A stretch of DNA of 25,908 bases from an uncultured Bacillota bacterium (GCA_937967955.1 CALBUB010000132.1:1-25908), one strand, 5' to 3'; counted from the stretch's first letter, positions 15,328-22,783 are shown. Numbers and translations are program-made. The notes: a model not told the origin generated them from the sequence alone.

Positions 15328-15378
15328 AAAGTGTAGCTAAAGTGTACCAAAAGTGTTTGTATTCTGATACAATATAAC
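15328..15378 (+). promoter_or_regulatory. Three AAAGTGT repeats at 11-bp spacing plus -10
   Basis: AAAGTGT occurs at 15328-15334, 15339-15345 and 15350-15356, exactly 11 bp apart, so all three face the same side of the helix. The third ends 11 bases before TACAAT (15368-15373); TATAAC (15373-15378) is the other -10 option. No normal -35 exists. Heptamers with 4-bp gaps placed where the -35 should be is how OmpR/PhoB-family response regulators bind at activated promoters. The regulator is unknown. The array is also upstream of the divergent Cys-protein gene. Confidence 0.55.
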
Positions 15379-15415
15379 TGTACAGTTTTACCTACAGTGT
15401 TAAGGAGGAATTAAG

Positions 15416-16411
15416 GTGGAAATAGGTAAATTGCCCAACCATTTGCTTGAAAAAATAGTATTTAAAAATATAAAAAACAAGAGAAAGGAAGTCCTTTTAG
15501 GTGCAGCCATAGGTCAGGATAATGCCATAATAGATTTTGGCGATGAAATATGTGCCCTATCTACAGACCCTATAACTGGGACCACTAAGCATATTGGAAA
15601 GCTAGCTGTATATATTTCCTGTAATGATGTAGCCAGCTCTGGTGCAGAGCCTATAGGAGTTTTACTTACTATTTTAGCACCTCCAGAAACTACAGAAGAG
15701 GACATAGAAACCATAATGGCAGAGGCAGGAGAAGCTTCTAAGGAGATGAATGTGGAGATAATTGGAGGCCATACAGAGATTACTGATGCTGTAAATAGGA
15801 TTGTGGTATCCTCTACAGTTATAGGAAAGCAGAAAAAGGAAAATATGATAGACTCTAACAAGGTAAAAGTAGGGGATAAGATCCTTATGACTAAGTATGC
15901 TGCTATTGAAGGCACCACCATTTTAGCTAAGGAGTTAAAGGACTATCTATTAGATAAAATGGATGAAGAAAAATTAGAAGAAGCCAGAAATATGTACAGA
16001 CACATATCTGTCATAAAAGAAGGAATTATCTGTGGAAAAGTAGGAGTAAAATACATGCACGATATTACAGAAGGAGGAGTTTTAGGAGCCATATGGGAGG
16101 CAGCTGCAGCCATAGGTAAGGGAGTAAAAATATATGAGGACCAAATTCCAATGAAAGAGGTTACCAAGGAGATAGCCAGTATTTTAAACATAGACCCTTA
16201 TAGACTTATATCCAGCGGTAGTATGCTTATCATAGCAGCCCCTGAGAAGGTAGGTTTGCTTAAGGAAAAATTAGGAGAAGAGGAAATAAAGGTAACAGTA
16301 ATAGGTGAAGTAATAGAGGAAGGCATATATCTACAAAAGGAGAAGAAGTTGGTAGAAATTGCACCCCCCTCAAGTGACGAACTGTATAGGGCTTTATCTA
16401 TTAGGAAATAG
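15416..16411 (+). CDS. AIR synthase-related protein (HypE/ThiL/PurM superfamily)
   Basis: The 331-residue protein has the PurM-like two-domain fold: an N-terminal ATP-binding half with LSTDPITGTTKHIGKLAVYISCNDVASSGAEPIGVLLTI (about 48-87) and IIGGHTEITDAV, and a C-terminal half with KVGVKYMHDITEGGVLGAIWEAA (about 209-230). The family includes HypE, SelD, ThiL and PurM, which use ATP to activate an acyl or selenium group. It lacks the C-terminal PRIC tail through which HypE carries the cyano group, and no hydrogenase genes are near, so it is not a canonical HypE; the real substrate is unknown. The start is GTG 15416, seven bases after AAGGAGG. It is monocistronic behind the repeat-bearing promoter. 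Confidence 0.85.
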   Translation: MEIGKLPNHLLEKIVFKNIKNKRKEVLLGAAIGQDNAIIDFGDEICALSTDPITGTTKHIGKLAVYISCNDVASSGAEPIGVLLTILAPPETTEEDIETIMAEAGEASKEMNVEIIGGHTEITDAVNRIVVSSTVIGKQKKENMIDSNKVKVGDKILMTKYAAIEGTTILAKELKDYLLDKMDEEKLEEARNMYRHISVIKEGIICGKVGVKYMHDITEGGVLGAIWEAAAAIGKGVKIYEDQIPMKEVTKEIASILNIDPYRLISSGSMLIIAAPEKVGLLKEKLGEEEIKVTVIGEVIEEGIYLQKEKKLVEIAPPSSDELYRALSIRK

Positions 16412-16450
16412 GAATAAATTCCTATAGCCCACAGAAGTATCTGCAAGTTG

Positions 16451-16480
16451 TTGACAAAAAACACCATAAGATGTTATAAC
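16451..16480 (+). promoter_or_regulatory. Promoter of the amidase gene
   Basis: TTGACA at 16451-16456 and TATAAC at 16475-16480 (18-base spacer; TTATAA with 17). The predicted start site (about 16487) lies before the ATG at 16533 but practically on the upstream in-frame ATG at 16491, which supports the later start. Confidence 0.7.
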
Positions 16481-16532
16481 TAAATGTAAGATGGCAATTT
16501 TTGCAGCACCAAATACAGGAAGGGGGGACCCA

Positions 16533-17993
16533 ATGAGAAAGTGGAAAGTATTTGTATCTTTATTGCTTGTCCTTATATTTATTAGCTCCTCAGTACTTGC
16601 CTCAGCTTACTCCATTAAGTATATTAAGATAAGATTAGGTGGCAAGACTGTAACAGTTAGGCAAGTACCAGTAGTAGTAGATGGAAAAACAATATATACA
16701 AAGGATCCAACATTTGTTATGAATTCTAGAACTTACGTTCCCATAAGGTTTATAGCAGATCATTATGGAGGAAAAGTAGGTTGGGATGACGCTACAAGAA
16801 CAGCAACTCTTAAAGTAGATGGTAAAGAAATAAAGCTAACAATAGACAGCAAAACTGTATATGTAAACGGCAAGAAGCATGTAGTAGAAGAAAGATTGGC
16901 CCCAAAACTGGTAACCTTTGACTATGGTACTTCTAAAGCCCGAGGAAGGACTATGGTAGCTTTAAGACTTATAGCAGACATACTAGGATATAAAATAGGC
17001 TATGATGAAGCAAATGGAATACCAAGTATCACTAAGCCAAAACAAAACAATAGCAATACTGGAGGTAATCAAAACAATCAAGGTAATGATGAAACTAAAA
17101 TTATAAATACAGTAAAAGATATCAAAAAAGAAACTGTAAATGGCAAAGATGCTATAGTCGTTTACAAAACCAACAAGGTGGAAATTAACCAGTTTAAACT
17201 AGGAAGCCAAGATGTAAAACTAGTATTTGACTTAAAGAATTCTTCAATAGTCGGTGGCGGCTATTATGTTTATGATATTAGTTTTGGCCCAATTGAAAAT
17301 GTTAGGGCATCCCAATTTGATAAAGATGTGGTAAGGGTTGTGTTGGATATTAAGAAGGGAGTAAGCAATCCAGAGGTTGAGGTTATCGACAATAAGGACA
17401 AGCTAATTATTATACCCAAGGGTGTAGAGCCAGAAACGCCAAAGAAACCAAGTATTATTATCTCCATAGATGCAGGTCATGGTGGACACGATCCAGGTGC
17501 AGTACAAAATGGAGTAAATGAAAAGGATATAAACTTAGAAGTAGCAAAGAAACTGGATAGTGCATTAAAGAAAGAAGGCTATGACATTGTCATGACAAGA
17601 GATAAAGACGTTTATGTAGAACTAAAGGAAAGAGCAGATATTGCCAACAGAAACAATTCAGATATATTCATAAGCCTTCACTGCAACTCCTTTAGTAGTG
17701 AAAGTGCACATGGAATAGAAGTATTATACAATCCTAATAGAAGTGGTAGCAAGCAACTAGCTCAATTAGTGTTAGACGAATTAGTAAAGGCAACGGGAGC
17801 TAGAAACAGAGGAATTAAAGAAAGACCAGAGCTTGCAGTATTAAAACACACTACTATGCCTGCAATATTAGTAGAGATGGGCTTTATAAGCAATAAAGCA
17901 GAAGCCCAAAAGCTACAAACAGCTTCCTACCAAAATAAGATTGTAGAAGCAATAGTAAAAGGTGTAGAAAAGTATATTGATACTTATAATTAA
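16533..17993 (+). CDS. Secreted N-acetylmuramoyl-L-alanine amidase (Cu-amine-oxidase-N, AMIN, Amidase_3)
   Basis: I place the start at 16533, five bases after AAGGGGGGA; an in-frame ATG at 16491 has no RBS and would bury the signal peptide. The 486-residue product then begins MRKWKVFVSLLLVLIFISSSVLASA, a clear signal peptide. Domains: copper amine oxidase N-terminal-like repeats (about 30-165, VPVVVDGKTIYTKDPTFVMNSRTYVPIRFIAD), an Asn/Gln-rich linker (about 170-185), AMIN domain (about 205-290) and a zinc amidase_3 domain (about 308-486). Zinc and catalytic residues are visible in DAGHGGHDPGA, NEKDIN, SLHCNS and LVEMGFIS. It cleaves the MurNAc-L-Ala bond in peptidoglycan; such proteins function in cell separation or sporulation/germination. 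It stands alone, between its own promoter and a terminator. Confidence 0.93.
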   Translation: MRKWKVFVSLLLVLIFISSSVLASAYSIKYIKIRLGGKTVTVRQVPVVVDGKTIYTKDPTFVMNSRTYVPIRFIADHYGGKVGWDDATRTATLKVDGKEIKLTIDSKTVYVNGKKHVVEERLAPKLVTFDYGTSKARGRTMVALRLIADILGYKIGYDEANGIPSITKPKQNNSNTGGNQNNQGNDETKIINTVKDIKKETVNGKDAIVVYKTNKVEINQFKLGSQDVKLVFDLKNSSIVGGGYYVYDISFGPIENVRASQFDKDVVRVVLDIKKGVSNPEVEVIDNKDKLIIIPKGVEPETPKKPSIIISIDAGHGGHDPGAVQNGVNEKDINLEVAKKLDSALKKEGYDIVMTRDKDVYVELKERADIANRNNSDIFISLHCNSFSSESAHGIEVLYNPNRSGSKQLAQLVLDELVKATGARNRGIKERPELAVLKHTTMPAILVEMGFISNKAEAQKLQTASYQNKIVEAIVKGVEKYIDTYN

Positions 17994-17995
17994 AG

Positions 17996-18025
17996 TATAG
18001 CGGGGAGAAATCTCCGCTATATTTT
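17996..18025 (+). terminator. Terminator after the amidase
   Basis: TATAGCGG (17996-18003) pairs with CCGCTATA (18014-18021), extended by G-U and G-C pairs, followed by TTTTAAT. The U-tract is short, so read-through into the next gene 18 bases on is possible. Confidence 0.6.
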
Positions 18026-18042
18026 AATATGGGGGGATTTAG

Positions 18043-18567
18043 GTGGAAGTATTATTAGGCTATATGTTCATTTTTGTTGCTAGGGTATTAGATGTAACTA
18101 TGGCCACTTTAAGAATGCTCATGGTAGTCCAAGGAAGAAAGTTTTACTCAGCTTGTATAGGCTTTGTGGAAATAATCATCTATATTACTGCTTTAAATCA
18201 AGTGGTCAGTAATTTGGACAATATAGGCAATTTATTAGTGTATGCTTTTGGTTTTGCCTGCGGAAACTATGTTGGAATAGCTATAGAAGAAAAAATAGCC
18301 CTAGGCACCTTGGCAGTCCAAATAATCCATAAAGAAAAAAGTAGCGACCAATTAGTAAATGAGCTAAGGGATGAAGGCTTTGGGGTTACCATATTAAGTG
18401 GTCAAGGAAGAGAAGGTAGTAGGGATGTAATAAATGTGGTAATTAGGAGGAAGGATTTGCCAAAATTAAAGAAGCTAGTGTTTAGATTTGACTCTAATGC
18501 TTTTATTATAACAAACTCTATAAGCTCTATTAGTGGAGGCTATTTTTCAACCATTAAAAAGAAATAA
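18043..18567 (+). CDS. UPF0316 / DUF2179 membrane protein (YebE-like)
   Basis: The 174-residue protein has three N-terminal membrane helices (about 4-22, 33-52, 62-82) with VARVLDVTMATLRMLMVVQGRK typical of UPF0316 (DUF5698), and a soluble C-terminal DUF2179 domain (about 95-165: DEGFGVTILSGQGREGSRDVINVVIRRKDLPKL...FIITNSISSISGGYF). DUF2179 also occurs on YitT proteins and is thought to bind a small ligand. Start is GTG 18043, six bases after GGGGGG (18031-18036). Role unknown. Confidence 0.9.
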   Translation: MEVLLGYMFIFVARVLDVTMATLRMLMVVQGRKFYSACIGFVEIIIYITALNQVVSNLDNIGNLLVYAFGFACGNYVGIAIEEKIALGTLAVQIIHKEKSSDQLVNELRDEGFGVTILSGQGREGSRDVINVVIRRKDLPKLKKLVFRFDSNAFIITNSISSISGGYFSTIKKK

Positions 18568-18628
18568 ATTATCATAGTATCCCTTGCCCATTAATATAAT
18601 GTAATAAAAACAAGGAGGGGGGTAAGGG

Positions 18629-19663
18629 ATGTATAATAGAAACAAAATAATAATACCCGTTTTACTTGTAATATTGGTAGTAGCAATAGGGCTTACCTTT
18701 AAACTTAAAGGGAAAAAAGATGAGCACAGTTCCGACTTGTTAGAAGATGAGATTGAGATTATAAGATCCGATGAAAGCCACCAATTTGAACTGACAGATG
18801 ATGATAGTATGAGAAAAACAGTTTTATATTTTAAGGATAAACATGGGCTTTTAGTTCCAGTTATGACAAAACTTCCATGGGAAGAAGGAATAGCTAAATC
18901 AGCCCTTAGAAATATGGTAGATAGCCCAGAACTGAGAGAAACAATGAAAGAAACTGGCCTAATTCCAATATTACCTGCAGGAACTCAGATATTAGGAATG
19001 ACCATAGATCAGGAAACAGGCTTGTGTAAAGTGGATTTTAGCAAGGAAGTATTAAACTGTGAAACTAAAGAAGATGAAGAAAACATGATTAACGGTGTTG
19101 TATATACATTAACAGAGTTTCCATCTATAAATGAAGTCCAGTTCTTAGTGGAAGGTCAAGTGCTTCCAACCTTTACCCATGGCACTGATACATCTTCTAC
19201 TTTTAAGAGGGATAATATTAATCTAGCAGGTGCTTTAAATGAAGAAGGCTCTAAGGTAGTTGTATACTTTAAAGGTGAAAATCTAGAAGAGAATTTTGAA
19301 TACTATGTACCTGTAACTATCCCAACACTAGCACCAGTACCAAATGTATATACTGCCTTGGAAGTGCTATTTAATGGACCTCCAACTGGTTTAGGACTTA
19401 CTTCAGACATTCCTGAAGGAGTAACTTTCCACGGAGTAGATGTAAAGGAAAGCACAGCTTATGTAGATATTTCTTTCGACCATGAATACCCCGACAATGT
19501 AGAAACAGTTCTTAATAATATGGTAAGAAATATAGGGCTTACCCTAAGTGAATTTGATGAGATAGAATCAGTAGAACTTCTTATTGATGGAAAAACTTTA
19601 GAAGAAGCTGGATTGGATGTATACATAAATGAATCAATACCAGCTTTTGCTAATGAATATTAA
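18629..19663 (+). CDS. GerMN-domain protein, GerM-like
   Basis: The 344-residue protein has one N-terminal membrane anchor (about 6-25) without a lipobox and two copies of the GerMN domain, about 70-180 (TVLYFKDKHGLLVPV...CKVDFSKEVLN...INEVQFLVEGQ) and about 215-330 (VVVYFKGENLEENFEYYVPV...AYVDISFDHEY...VELLIDGK). Bacillus GerM is a sporulation and germination lipoprotein holding the GerA-SpoIIIAG type complex; it likewise has two GerMN domains. In Bacillus the order is gerM-rph-ysnA-ysnB; here the next genes are the ysnA and ysnB homologues and rph is absent, supporting orthology of the locus. RBS AAGGAGGGGG precedes ATG 18629. The missing lipobox is a difference from B. subtilis GerM. Confidence 0.85.
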   Translation: MYNRNKIIIPVLLVILVVAIGLTFKLKGKKDEHSSDLLEDEIEIIRSDESHQFELTDDDSMRKTVLYFKDKHGLLVPVMTKLPWEEGIAKSALRNMVDSPELRETMKETGLIPILPAGTQILGMTIDQETGLCKVDFSKEVLNCETKEDEENMINGVVYTLTEFPSINEVQFLVEGQVLPTFTHGTDTSSTFKRDNINLAGALNEEGSKVVVYFKGENLEENFEYYVPVTIPTLAPVPNVYTALEVLFNGPPTGLGLTSDIPEGVTFHGVDVKESTAYVDISFDHEYPDNVETVLNNMVRNIGLTLSEFDEIESVELLIDGKTLEEAGLDVYINESIPAFANEY

Positions 19664-19695
19664 GCTGTCTTACGGCAGCTTAATTTATTTTTTTA
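19662..19695 (+). terminator. Terminator after the GerMN gene
   Basis: AAGCTGTC (19662-19669, overlapping the TAA stop) pairs with GGCAGCTT (19674-19681), loop TTAC, followed by AATTTATTTTTTTA. A short, moderate terminator. Confidence 0.7.
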
Positions 19696-19735
19696 TTTGT
19701 TAGTTCTACTGGTAATTTGGTATAAATATTTATGA

Positions 19736-19764
19736 TTTACATAAAAATAGATAGATGGTAAAAT
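19736..19764 (+). promoter_or_regulatory. Promoter of the rdgB-phosphodiesterase unit
   Basis: TTTACA (19736-19741), 17 bases, TAAAAT (19759-19764) preceded by TGG. It gives the two-gene unit an independent start after the GerMN terminator. Confidence 0.6.
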
Positions 19765-19810
19765 AAATAAATGGTAAATTAATTCAAATACTATAAAGAG
19801 GTAGATAAAC

Positions 19811-20446
19811 ATGAAGAAGAGAACTTTAGTACTATCAACAGGAAACAGCAATAAAGTAAAGGAAATAAAGGATATATTGAAGGGCTTACCAATTGAAGTT
19901 GTATCAAAGGATGAAATAGGCCTTAAAAATATTGATATTGAAGAAGATGGGGAAACCTTAGAAGAAAATGCTATTAAGAAAGCTAAGGCTATTAAGGATA
20001 AGGTGCAGGGAATGGTCATGGCTGATGATACAGGCTTATTTGTGGACTATTTAAAGGGAGAACCGGGAGTTAAATCAGCTAGATATGCAGGCCCTACTTC
20101 CAATGACGAAAAGAATATCCAAAAGCTATTAAATAAATTAGAGGGGGTTCCTTTAGAAAAGAGGACTGCCAGCTTTAAAACGGTAATTGCATTGGTAACA
20201 GAAGTAGGAGATGTTTTAACAGTTACGGGAGAGTGTAAAGGAAAAATTGGCTTTGAACCAAAAGGTCATAGTGGTTTTGGTTACGATCCTATATTTATTG
20301 TAGATGGATATGATAAGACTTTTGCAGAATTGGGAAATAATATTAAAAATAGGGTTAGCCATAGGGCTAAGGCTTTAGAGAAATTGAGAAATGTAATAAC
20401 TAATATAATAGAGGATGGTGTAGATGAAGGTAATAGTAGTCAGTGA
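19811..20446 (+). CDS. rdgB: XTP/dITP diphosphatase (RdgB/HAM1 family)
   Basis: The 211-residue housecleaning enzyme hydrolyses XTP, dITP and ITP to the monophosphates. Signature stretches are complete: STGNSNKVKEIKDIL (9-23), DGETLEENAIKKAKAI, MADDTGLFVDYLKGEPGVKSARYAG (about 69-93), GHSGFGYDPIFI and FAELGNNIKNRVSHRAKAL near the end. Length is slightly above the usual 195-205 because of a C-terminal tail that runs 23 bases into the next gene. RBS AGAGGT. Equivalent to ysnA of Bacillus, with the same neighbours apart from the missing rph. Confidence 0.95.
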   Translation: MKKRTLVLSTGNSNKVKEIKDILKGLPIEVVSKDEIGLKNIDIEEDGETLEENAIKKAKAIKDKVQGMVMADDTGLFVDYLKGEPGVKSARYAGPTSNDEKNIQKLLNKLEGVPLEKRTASFKTVIALVTEVGDVLTVTGECKGKIGFEPKGHSGFGYDPIFIVDGYDKTFAELGNNIKNRVSHRAKALEKLRNVITNIIEDGVDEGNSSQ

Positions 20447-20903
20447 TACCCATGGAAGAGTGGACAATTTCGTAAATAAGATAAAAGCCATGGAAAAGCC
20501 AGAGTTGATTATCCATTTGGGAGACTATGTAGAGGATGGAGAGAAGATCCAAGCCCTTACCAATATTGAAACTATAATAGTTAAAGGCAATAATGATTAT
20601 CTTAATAATACTTACAAGGAGGATATACTAATCAATATTGGTGGAAAGAATTTTTTCATAACCCATGGTCATAAATACGGAGTTAGGTATAGATTGGACA
20701 ATCTTATGTACAAGGGAGAAGAGCTTGGGGCCAATATAATATTGTTTGGCCATACCCATGTGCCACTTATATTGGAAGAAGATAATATAAGGATAATGAA
20801 TCCAGGCAGCGTTTCTTACCCAAGAGGTGTTGACAGGATAAAAACTTTTGGTATAATAGATATTGCAAAGAATATTAAAATGTCCATAGAGAAAATAAAT
20901 TAA
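20424..20903 (+). CDS. MJ0936/YfcE-type metallophosphoesterase
   Basis: The 159-residue calcineurin-like phosphodiesterase has the metal-site motifs SDTHG (7-11), LGD (32-34), GNND (55-58), THGH (about 76-79) and FGHTHVP (about 110-116), ending with NPGSVSYPRG, a hallmark of the YfcE/MJ0936 group. It is the counterpart of ysnB, always next to rdgB in Firmicutes. The ATG at 20424 is inside the end of rdgB (23-base overlap) and is served by GAGGATGG at 20411-20418; translational coupling is likely. Physiological substrate unknown. Confidence 0.92.
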   Translation: MKVIVVSDTHGRVDNFVNKIKAMEKPELIIHLGDYVEDGEKIQALTNIETIIVKGNNDYLNNTYKEDILINIGGKNFFITHGHKYGVRYRLDNLMYKGEELGANIILFGHTHVPLILEEDNIRIMNPGSVSYPRGVDRIKTFGIIDIAKNIKMSIEKIN

Positions 20904-20919
20904 AAAAATAATTTTCCTG

Positions 20920-20948
20920 TTGACATACTAAAAATACTTTGCTATAAT
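20920..20948 (+). promoter_or_regulatory. Consensus promoter of the tRNA cluster
   Basis: TTGACA (20920-20925), exactly 17 bases, TATAAT (20943-20948): a perfect sigma-A promoter, typical of stable RNA operons. The first tRNA begins 15 bases later. Confidence 0.9.
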
Positions 20949-20963
20949 AAATTATGTTGCGTG

Positions 20964-21040
20964 GTGGATATGGCCTAGCTGGTTAAGGCGCCAGATTGTG
21001 GCTCTGGAGATCATGGGTTCGAATCCCATTATCCACCCCA
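20964..21040 (+). tRNA. tRNA-His (GTG)
   Basis: Complete cloverleaf with acceptor GTGGATA/TATCCAC, anticodon GTG at 20998-21000 in the stem CCAGA/TCTGG, GTTCGAATC T-loop and encoded CCA. Base 20963 (G, the -1 position) faces C21037, the extra pair that identifies tRNA-His. Confidence 0.97.
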
Positions 21041-21058
21041 TTTTTTTACTGCAATTTT

Positions 21059-21134
21059 GACCCATTAGCTCAGGCGGTAGAGCACCTGACTTTTAATCAG
21101 GGTGTCCGGCGTTCGAGTCGCCGATGGGTCACCA
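21059..21134 (+). tRNA. tRNA-Lys (TTT)
   Basis: Acceptor GACCCAT/ATGGGTC, anticodon stem CCTGA/TCAGG with loop CTTTTAA (anticodon TTT at 21092-21094), T-arm CGGCGTTCGAGTCGCCG and encoded CCA. Second gene of the cluster, 18 bases after tRNA-His. Confidence 0.97.
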
Positions 21135-21143
21135 GCTTAATAT

Positions 21144-21228
21144 GCGGGAGTGGCGGAACTGGCAGACGCGCTAGACTTAGGATCTAGTGTCTTCGGACGT
21201 GGGGGTTCAAGTCCTCTCTCCCGCACCA
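21144..21228 (+). tRNA. tRNA-Leu (TAG)
   Basis: An 85-base class II tRNA with long variable arm (TGTCTTCGGACG), acceptor GCGGGAG/CTCCCGC, anticodon stem CTAGA/TCTAG and anticodon TAG at 21178-21180, encoded CCA. Third and last gene of the cluster; it decodes CUA/CUG. Confidence 0.97.
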
Positions 21229-21233
21229 TTTAA

Positions 21234-21257
21234 AATTGGCCGAAGGCCAATTTTTTT
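21234..21257 (+). terminator. Terminator of the tRNA cluster
   Basis: AATTGGCC (21234-21241), loop GAA, GGCCAATT (21245-21252), then a T run. It lies six bases after the tRNA-Leu CCA. Confidence 0.88.
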
Positions 21258-21285
21258 ATTCTCTTTTCGGGTGTGTGATGTTCAA

Positions 21286-22089
21286 ATGGATACGCTCTTT
21301 ATCCTTATGGGCTCTCTTATAATTCCTCTTATCTATAACTATATACAGATAAGTAAATTTTCGGTAAACAAGCCTATGTTTTACAGTACTAAACTAACTG
21401 AAGACCTAAGGATAACCCAGCTTTCTGATTATCATGCCAATACCCACATAAATAAGGATAAACTTATAGAAGAGATAGAAACATTCAATCCCCATATGAT
21501 AGTGTTAACTGGTGATATTATAGATAGACAAACACCTAATATATCCCCATCTATAGATTTAGTATATAGACTTTATAAGCTTAACCCTAATTTATTTTTT
21601 GTTATTGGTAATCATGAACTTAAAAGTATTCAGGGCCATAGGTTCATATCAAAAATAAGGGAGATAGGGGTAAAATTATTAGATAATGAAAGGCTAGTTT
21701 TAGAATTAGGCCATGATAAGATAAACATTATTGGGTTAAGTTTTCCTGTAGATAAAAAGGATTACGAAATACTTATGAAGGATATTAATTGTAATAATTA
21801 TACTTTAGTTTTATCCCATTCACCAGATAGGCTAGTATCATTTGTATCAGAAAAAGAGGATTTAATATTAGCAGGCCATACCCATGGAGGCCAGATTAGA
21901 TTACCAGTAGTAGGTGCAATAATTGGCCATGAACAAGGACTATTTCCCAAATATGATAAGGGTATATTTAAGCTAGGTAAGACTACTTTGTATATAGATA
22001 GTGGACTAGGAAATAGCTTTTTGCCTATAAGATTATTTAATAGGGTCCAAATAAGCAATATAACAATAAAATGTAAAAAAACTAAATAA
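21286..22089 (+). CDS. YkuE-type metallophosphoesterase, membrane-anchored
   Basis: A calcineurin-like phosphoesterase with an N-terminal membrane anchor (LFILMGSLIIPLIYNYIQI) and metal-site motifs LSDYH, LTGDIID, IGNHE, LSHSP and AGHTHGGQIRLP, in the order of the YkuE/YaeI group. LSDYHAN replaces the usual SDLH, shifting one ligand-region residue. The frame is open from inside tRNA-Leu, but translation through the tRNA and terminator is not credible. I choose ATG 21286 (267 residues); the only SD-like sequence is GGGTG at 21269-21273, rather distant, so GTG 21271 or ATG 21307 are alternatives. No separate promoter is evident between the tRNA terminator and the start. Substrate unknown; YkuE homologues act on lipids or UDP-sugars. 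Confidence 0.88.
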   Translation: MDTLFILMGSLIIPLIYNYIQISKFSVNKPMFYSTKLTEDLRITQLSDYHANTHINKDKLIEEIETFNPHMIVLTGDIIDRQTPNISPSIDLVYRLYKLNPNLFFVIGNHELKSIQGHRFISKIREIGVKLLDNERLVLELGHDKINIIGLSFPVDKKDYEILMKDINCNNYTLVLSHSPDRLVSFVSEKEDLILAGHTHGGQIRLPVVGAIIGHEQGLFPKYDKGIFKLGKTTLYIDSGLGNSFLPIRLFNRVQISNITIKCKKTK

Positions 22090-22098
22090 TGCACATAA

Positions 22099-22127
22099 TT
22101 GACTATATATTGGATTTAATCTATAAT
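22099..22127 (+). promoter_or_regulatory. Promoter of tRNA-Arg
   Basis: TTGACT (22099-22104), 17 bases, TATAAT (22122-22127), 21 bases before the tRNA. Confidence 0.85.
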
Positions 22128-22148
22128 ATAGTAAAAATGAATATTGAT

Positions 22149-22225
22149 GCACCCGTAGCTCAACTGGATAGAGTAGCTGACTTCGAATCAGTTGGTTGGG
22201 GGTTCGAGTCCCTCCGGGTGCACCA
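22149..22225 (+). tRNA. tRNA-Arg (TCG)
   Basis: Acceptor GCACCCG/CGGGTGC, anticodon loop CTTCGAA with anticodon TCG, T-arm with GGTTCGAGTCC and encoded CCA. Own promoter and terminator. Unlike the three-gene cluster upstream it lies at the edge of the accessory region on its right, as tRNA integration sites often do, but I found no duplicated 3' end. Confidence 0.96.
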
Positions 22226-22228
22226 TGG

Positions 22229-22267
22229 AAAGACCTCTACATTTATTAAAATGTAGAGGTCTTTTTT
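22229..22267 (+). terminator. Terminator of tRNA-Arg
   Basis: A perfect 16-bp stem (22229-22244 with 22249-22264, AAAGACCTCTACATTT and its complement), loop ATTA, with the T run of the right arm continuing to 22267. Confidence 0.92.
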
Positions 22268-22310
22268 AATGAGATAGTAAAATGCTACCTCCAATTTATT
22301 AGATTAAATA

Positions 22311-22338
22311 TTGACAAACAATGCTTCTTAGGTAAATA
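22311..22338 (+). promoter_or_regulatory. Candidate promoter for the 55-aa gene
   Basis: TTGACA (22311-22316), 16 bases, TAAATA (22333-22338). An alternative -10, TATAAT, is at 22383-22388 without a good -35. From here to 22440 I see no gene. Confidence 0.45.
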
Positions 22339-22448
22339 CGTTTCTTTAGTTACGCCATTAGCTGAATAGGTTAAAGGATAAATATAATAAAATCAAAAAA
22401 TACTCATATATTCAGTAGTAATTCTCATACTAGCTATGAGGTGATTTT

Positions 22449-22616
22449 GTGAAAAAGAAAGGTAATATTGAAAAGGTAAATGATATAATGAAAAAGGATT
22501 ACCCATTTGTTGGTTCTATAAGCACATACCTTAATGTTGATTTAGAAGAAAAATCAAATGTAGAATTAGAAATTGAAGCCATGAAGAAAAATAAGCAAGC
22601 TAAAGATAAAAGATAA
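22449..22616 (+). CDS. Small charged protein, 55 aa, unknown
   Basis: GTG start at 22449 with GAGGTGAT six bases upstream. The 55-residue product is about 40% charged (many Lys and Glu), has a short hydrophobic patch (YPFVGSISTYLNVDL) in the middle and ends KKNKQAKDKR; no cysteines and no membrane segment. An intrinsic terminator follows 18 bases after the stop. RBS, size and terminator make a real gene likely. I do not recognise the family. Confidence 0.65.
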   Translation: MKKKGNIEKVNDIMKKDYPFVGSISTYLNVDLEEKSNVELEIEAMKKNKQAKDKR

Positions 22617-22633
22617 ACTATAGACTTTAAATT

Positions 22634-22657
22634 GACACTCTATGGAGTGTCTTTTTT
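22634..22657 (+). terminator. Terminator after the 55-aa gene
   Basis: GACACTC (22634-22640), loop TATG, GAGTGTC (22645-22651), then TTTTTT. Confidence 0.85.
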
Positions 22658-22783
22658 GTGCATAAAATGGAAAATTCTAATATTTTACATTTTTTACAAT
22701 ATCGATGAAATTTAACAATATTCGACTAGATATGATACACTGATAAAGTAACTTGATAATATTTAGTGGAGGCTGGTTTATAT

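Noticed and set aside
16491..16532. Upstream in-frame start of the amidase
   Set aside because: No RBS, almost at the predicted transcription start, and it would put 14 residues before a perfect signal peptide; AAGGGGGG serves 16533.
20996..21187. Open frame of 63 codons on the plus strand
   Set aside because: It runs through tRNA-His, tRNA-Lys and tRNA-Leu and has no RBS; the tRNAs explain the sequence.
21187..21285. N-terminal extension of the YkuE-like protein
   Set aside because: It lies in tRNA-Leu and its terminator; the membrane anchor starts only after 21286.
22350..22378. Sequence CCATTAGCT...GGTTAAAGG resembling a tRNA 5' half (compare tRNA-Lys at 21061)
   Set aside because: Only the D-arm region is similar; no anticodon arm or T-arm follows, so neither a tRNA nor a firm attachment-site remnant can be claimed.
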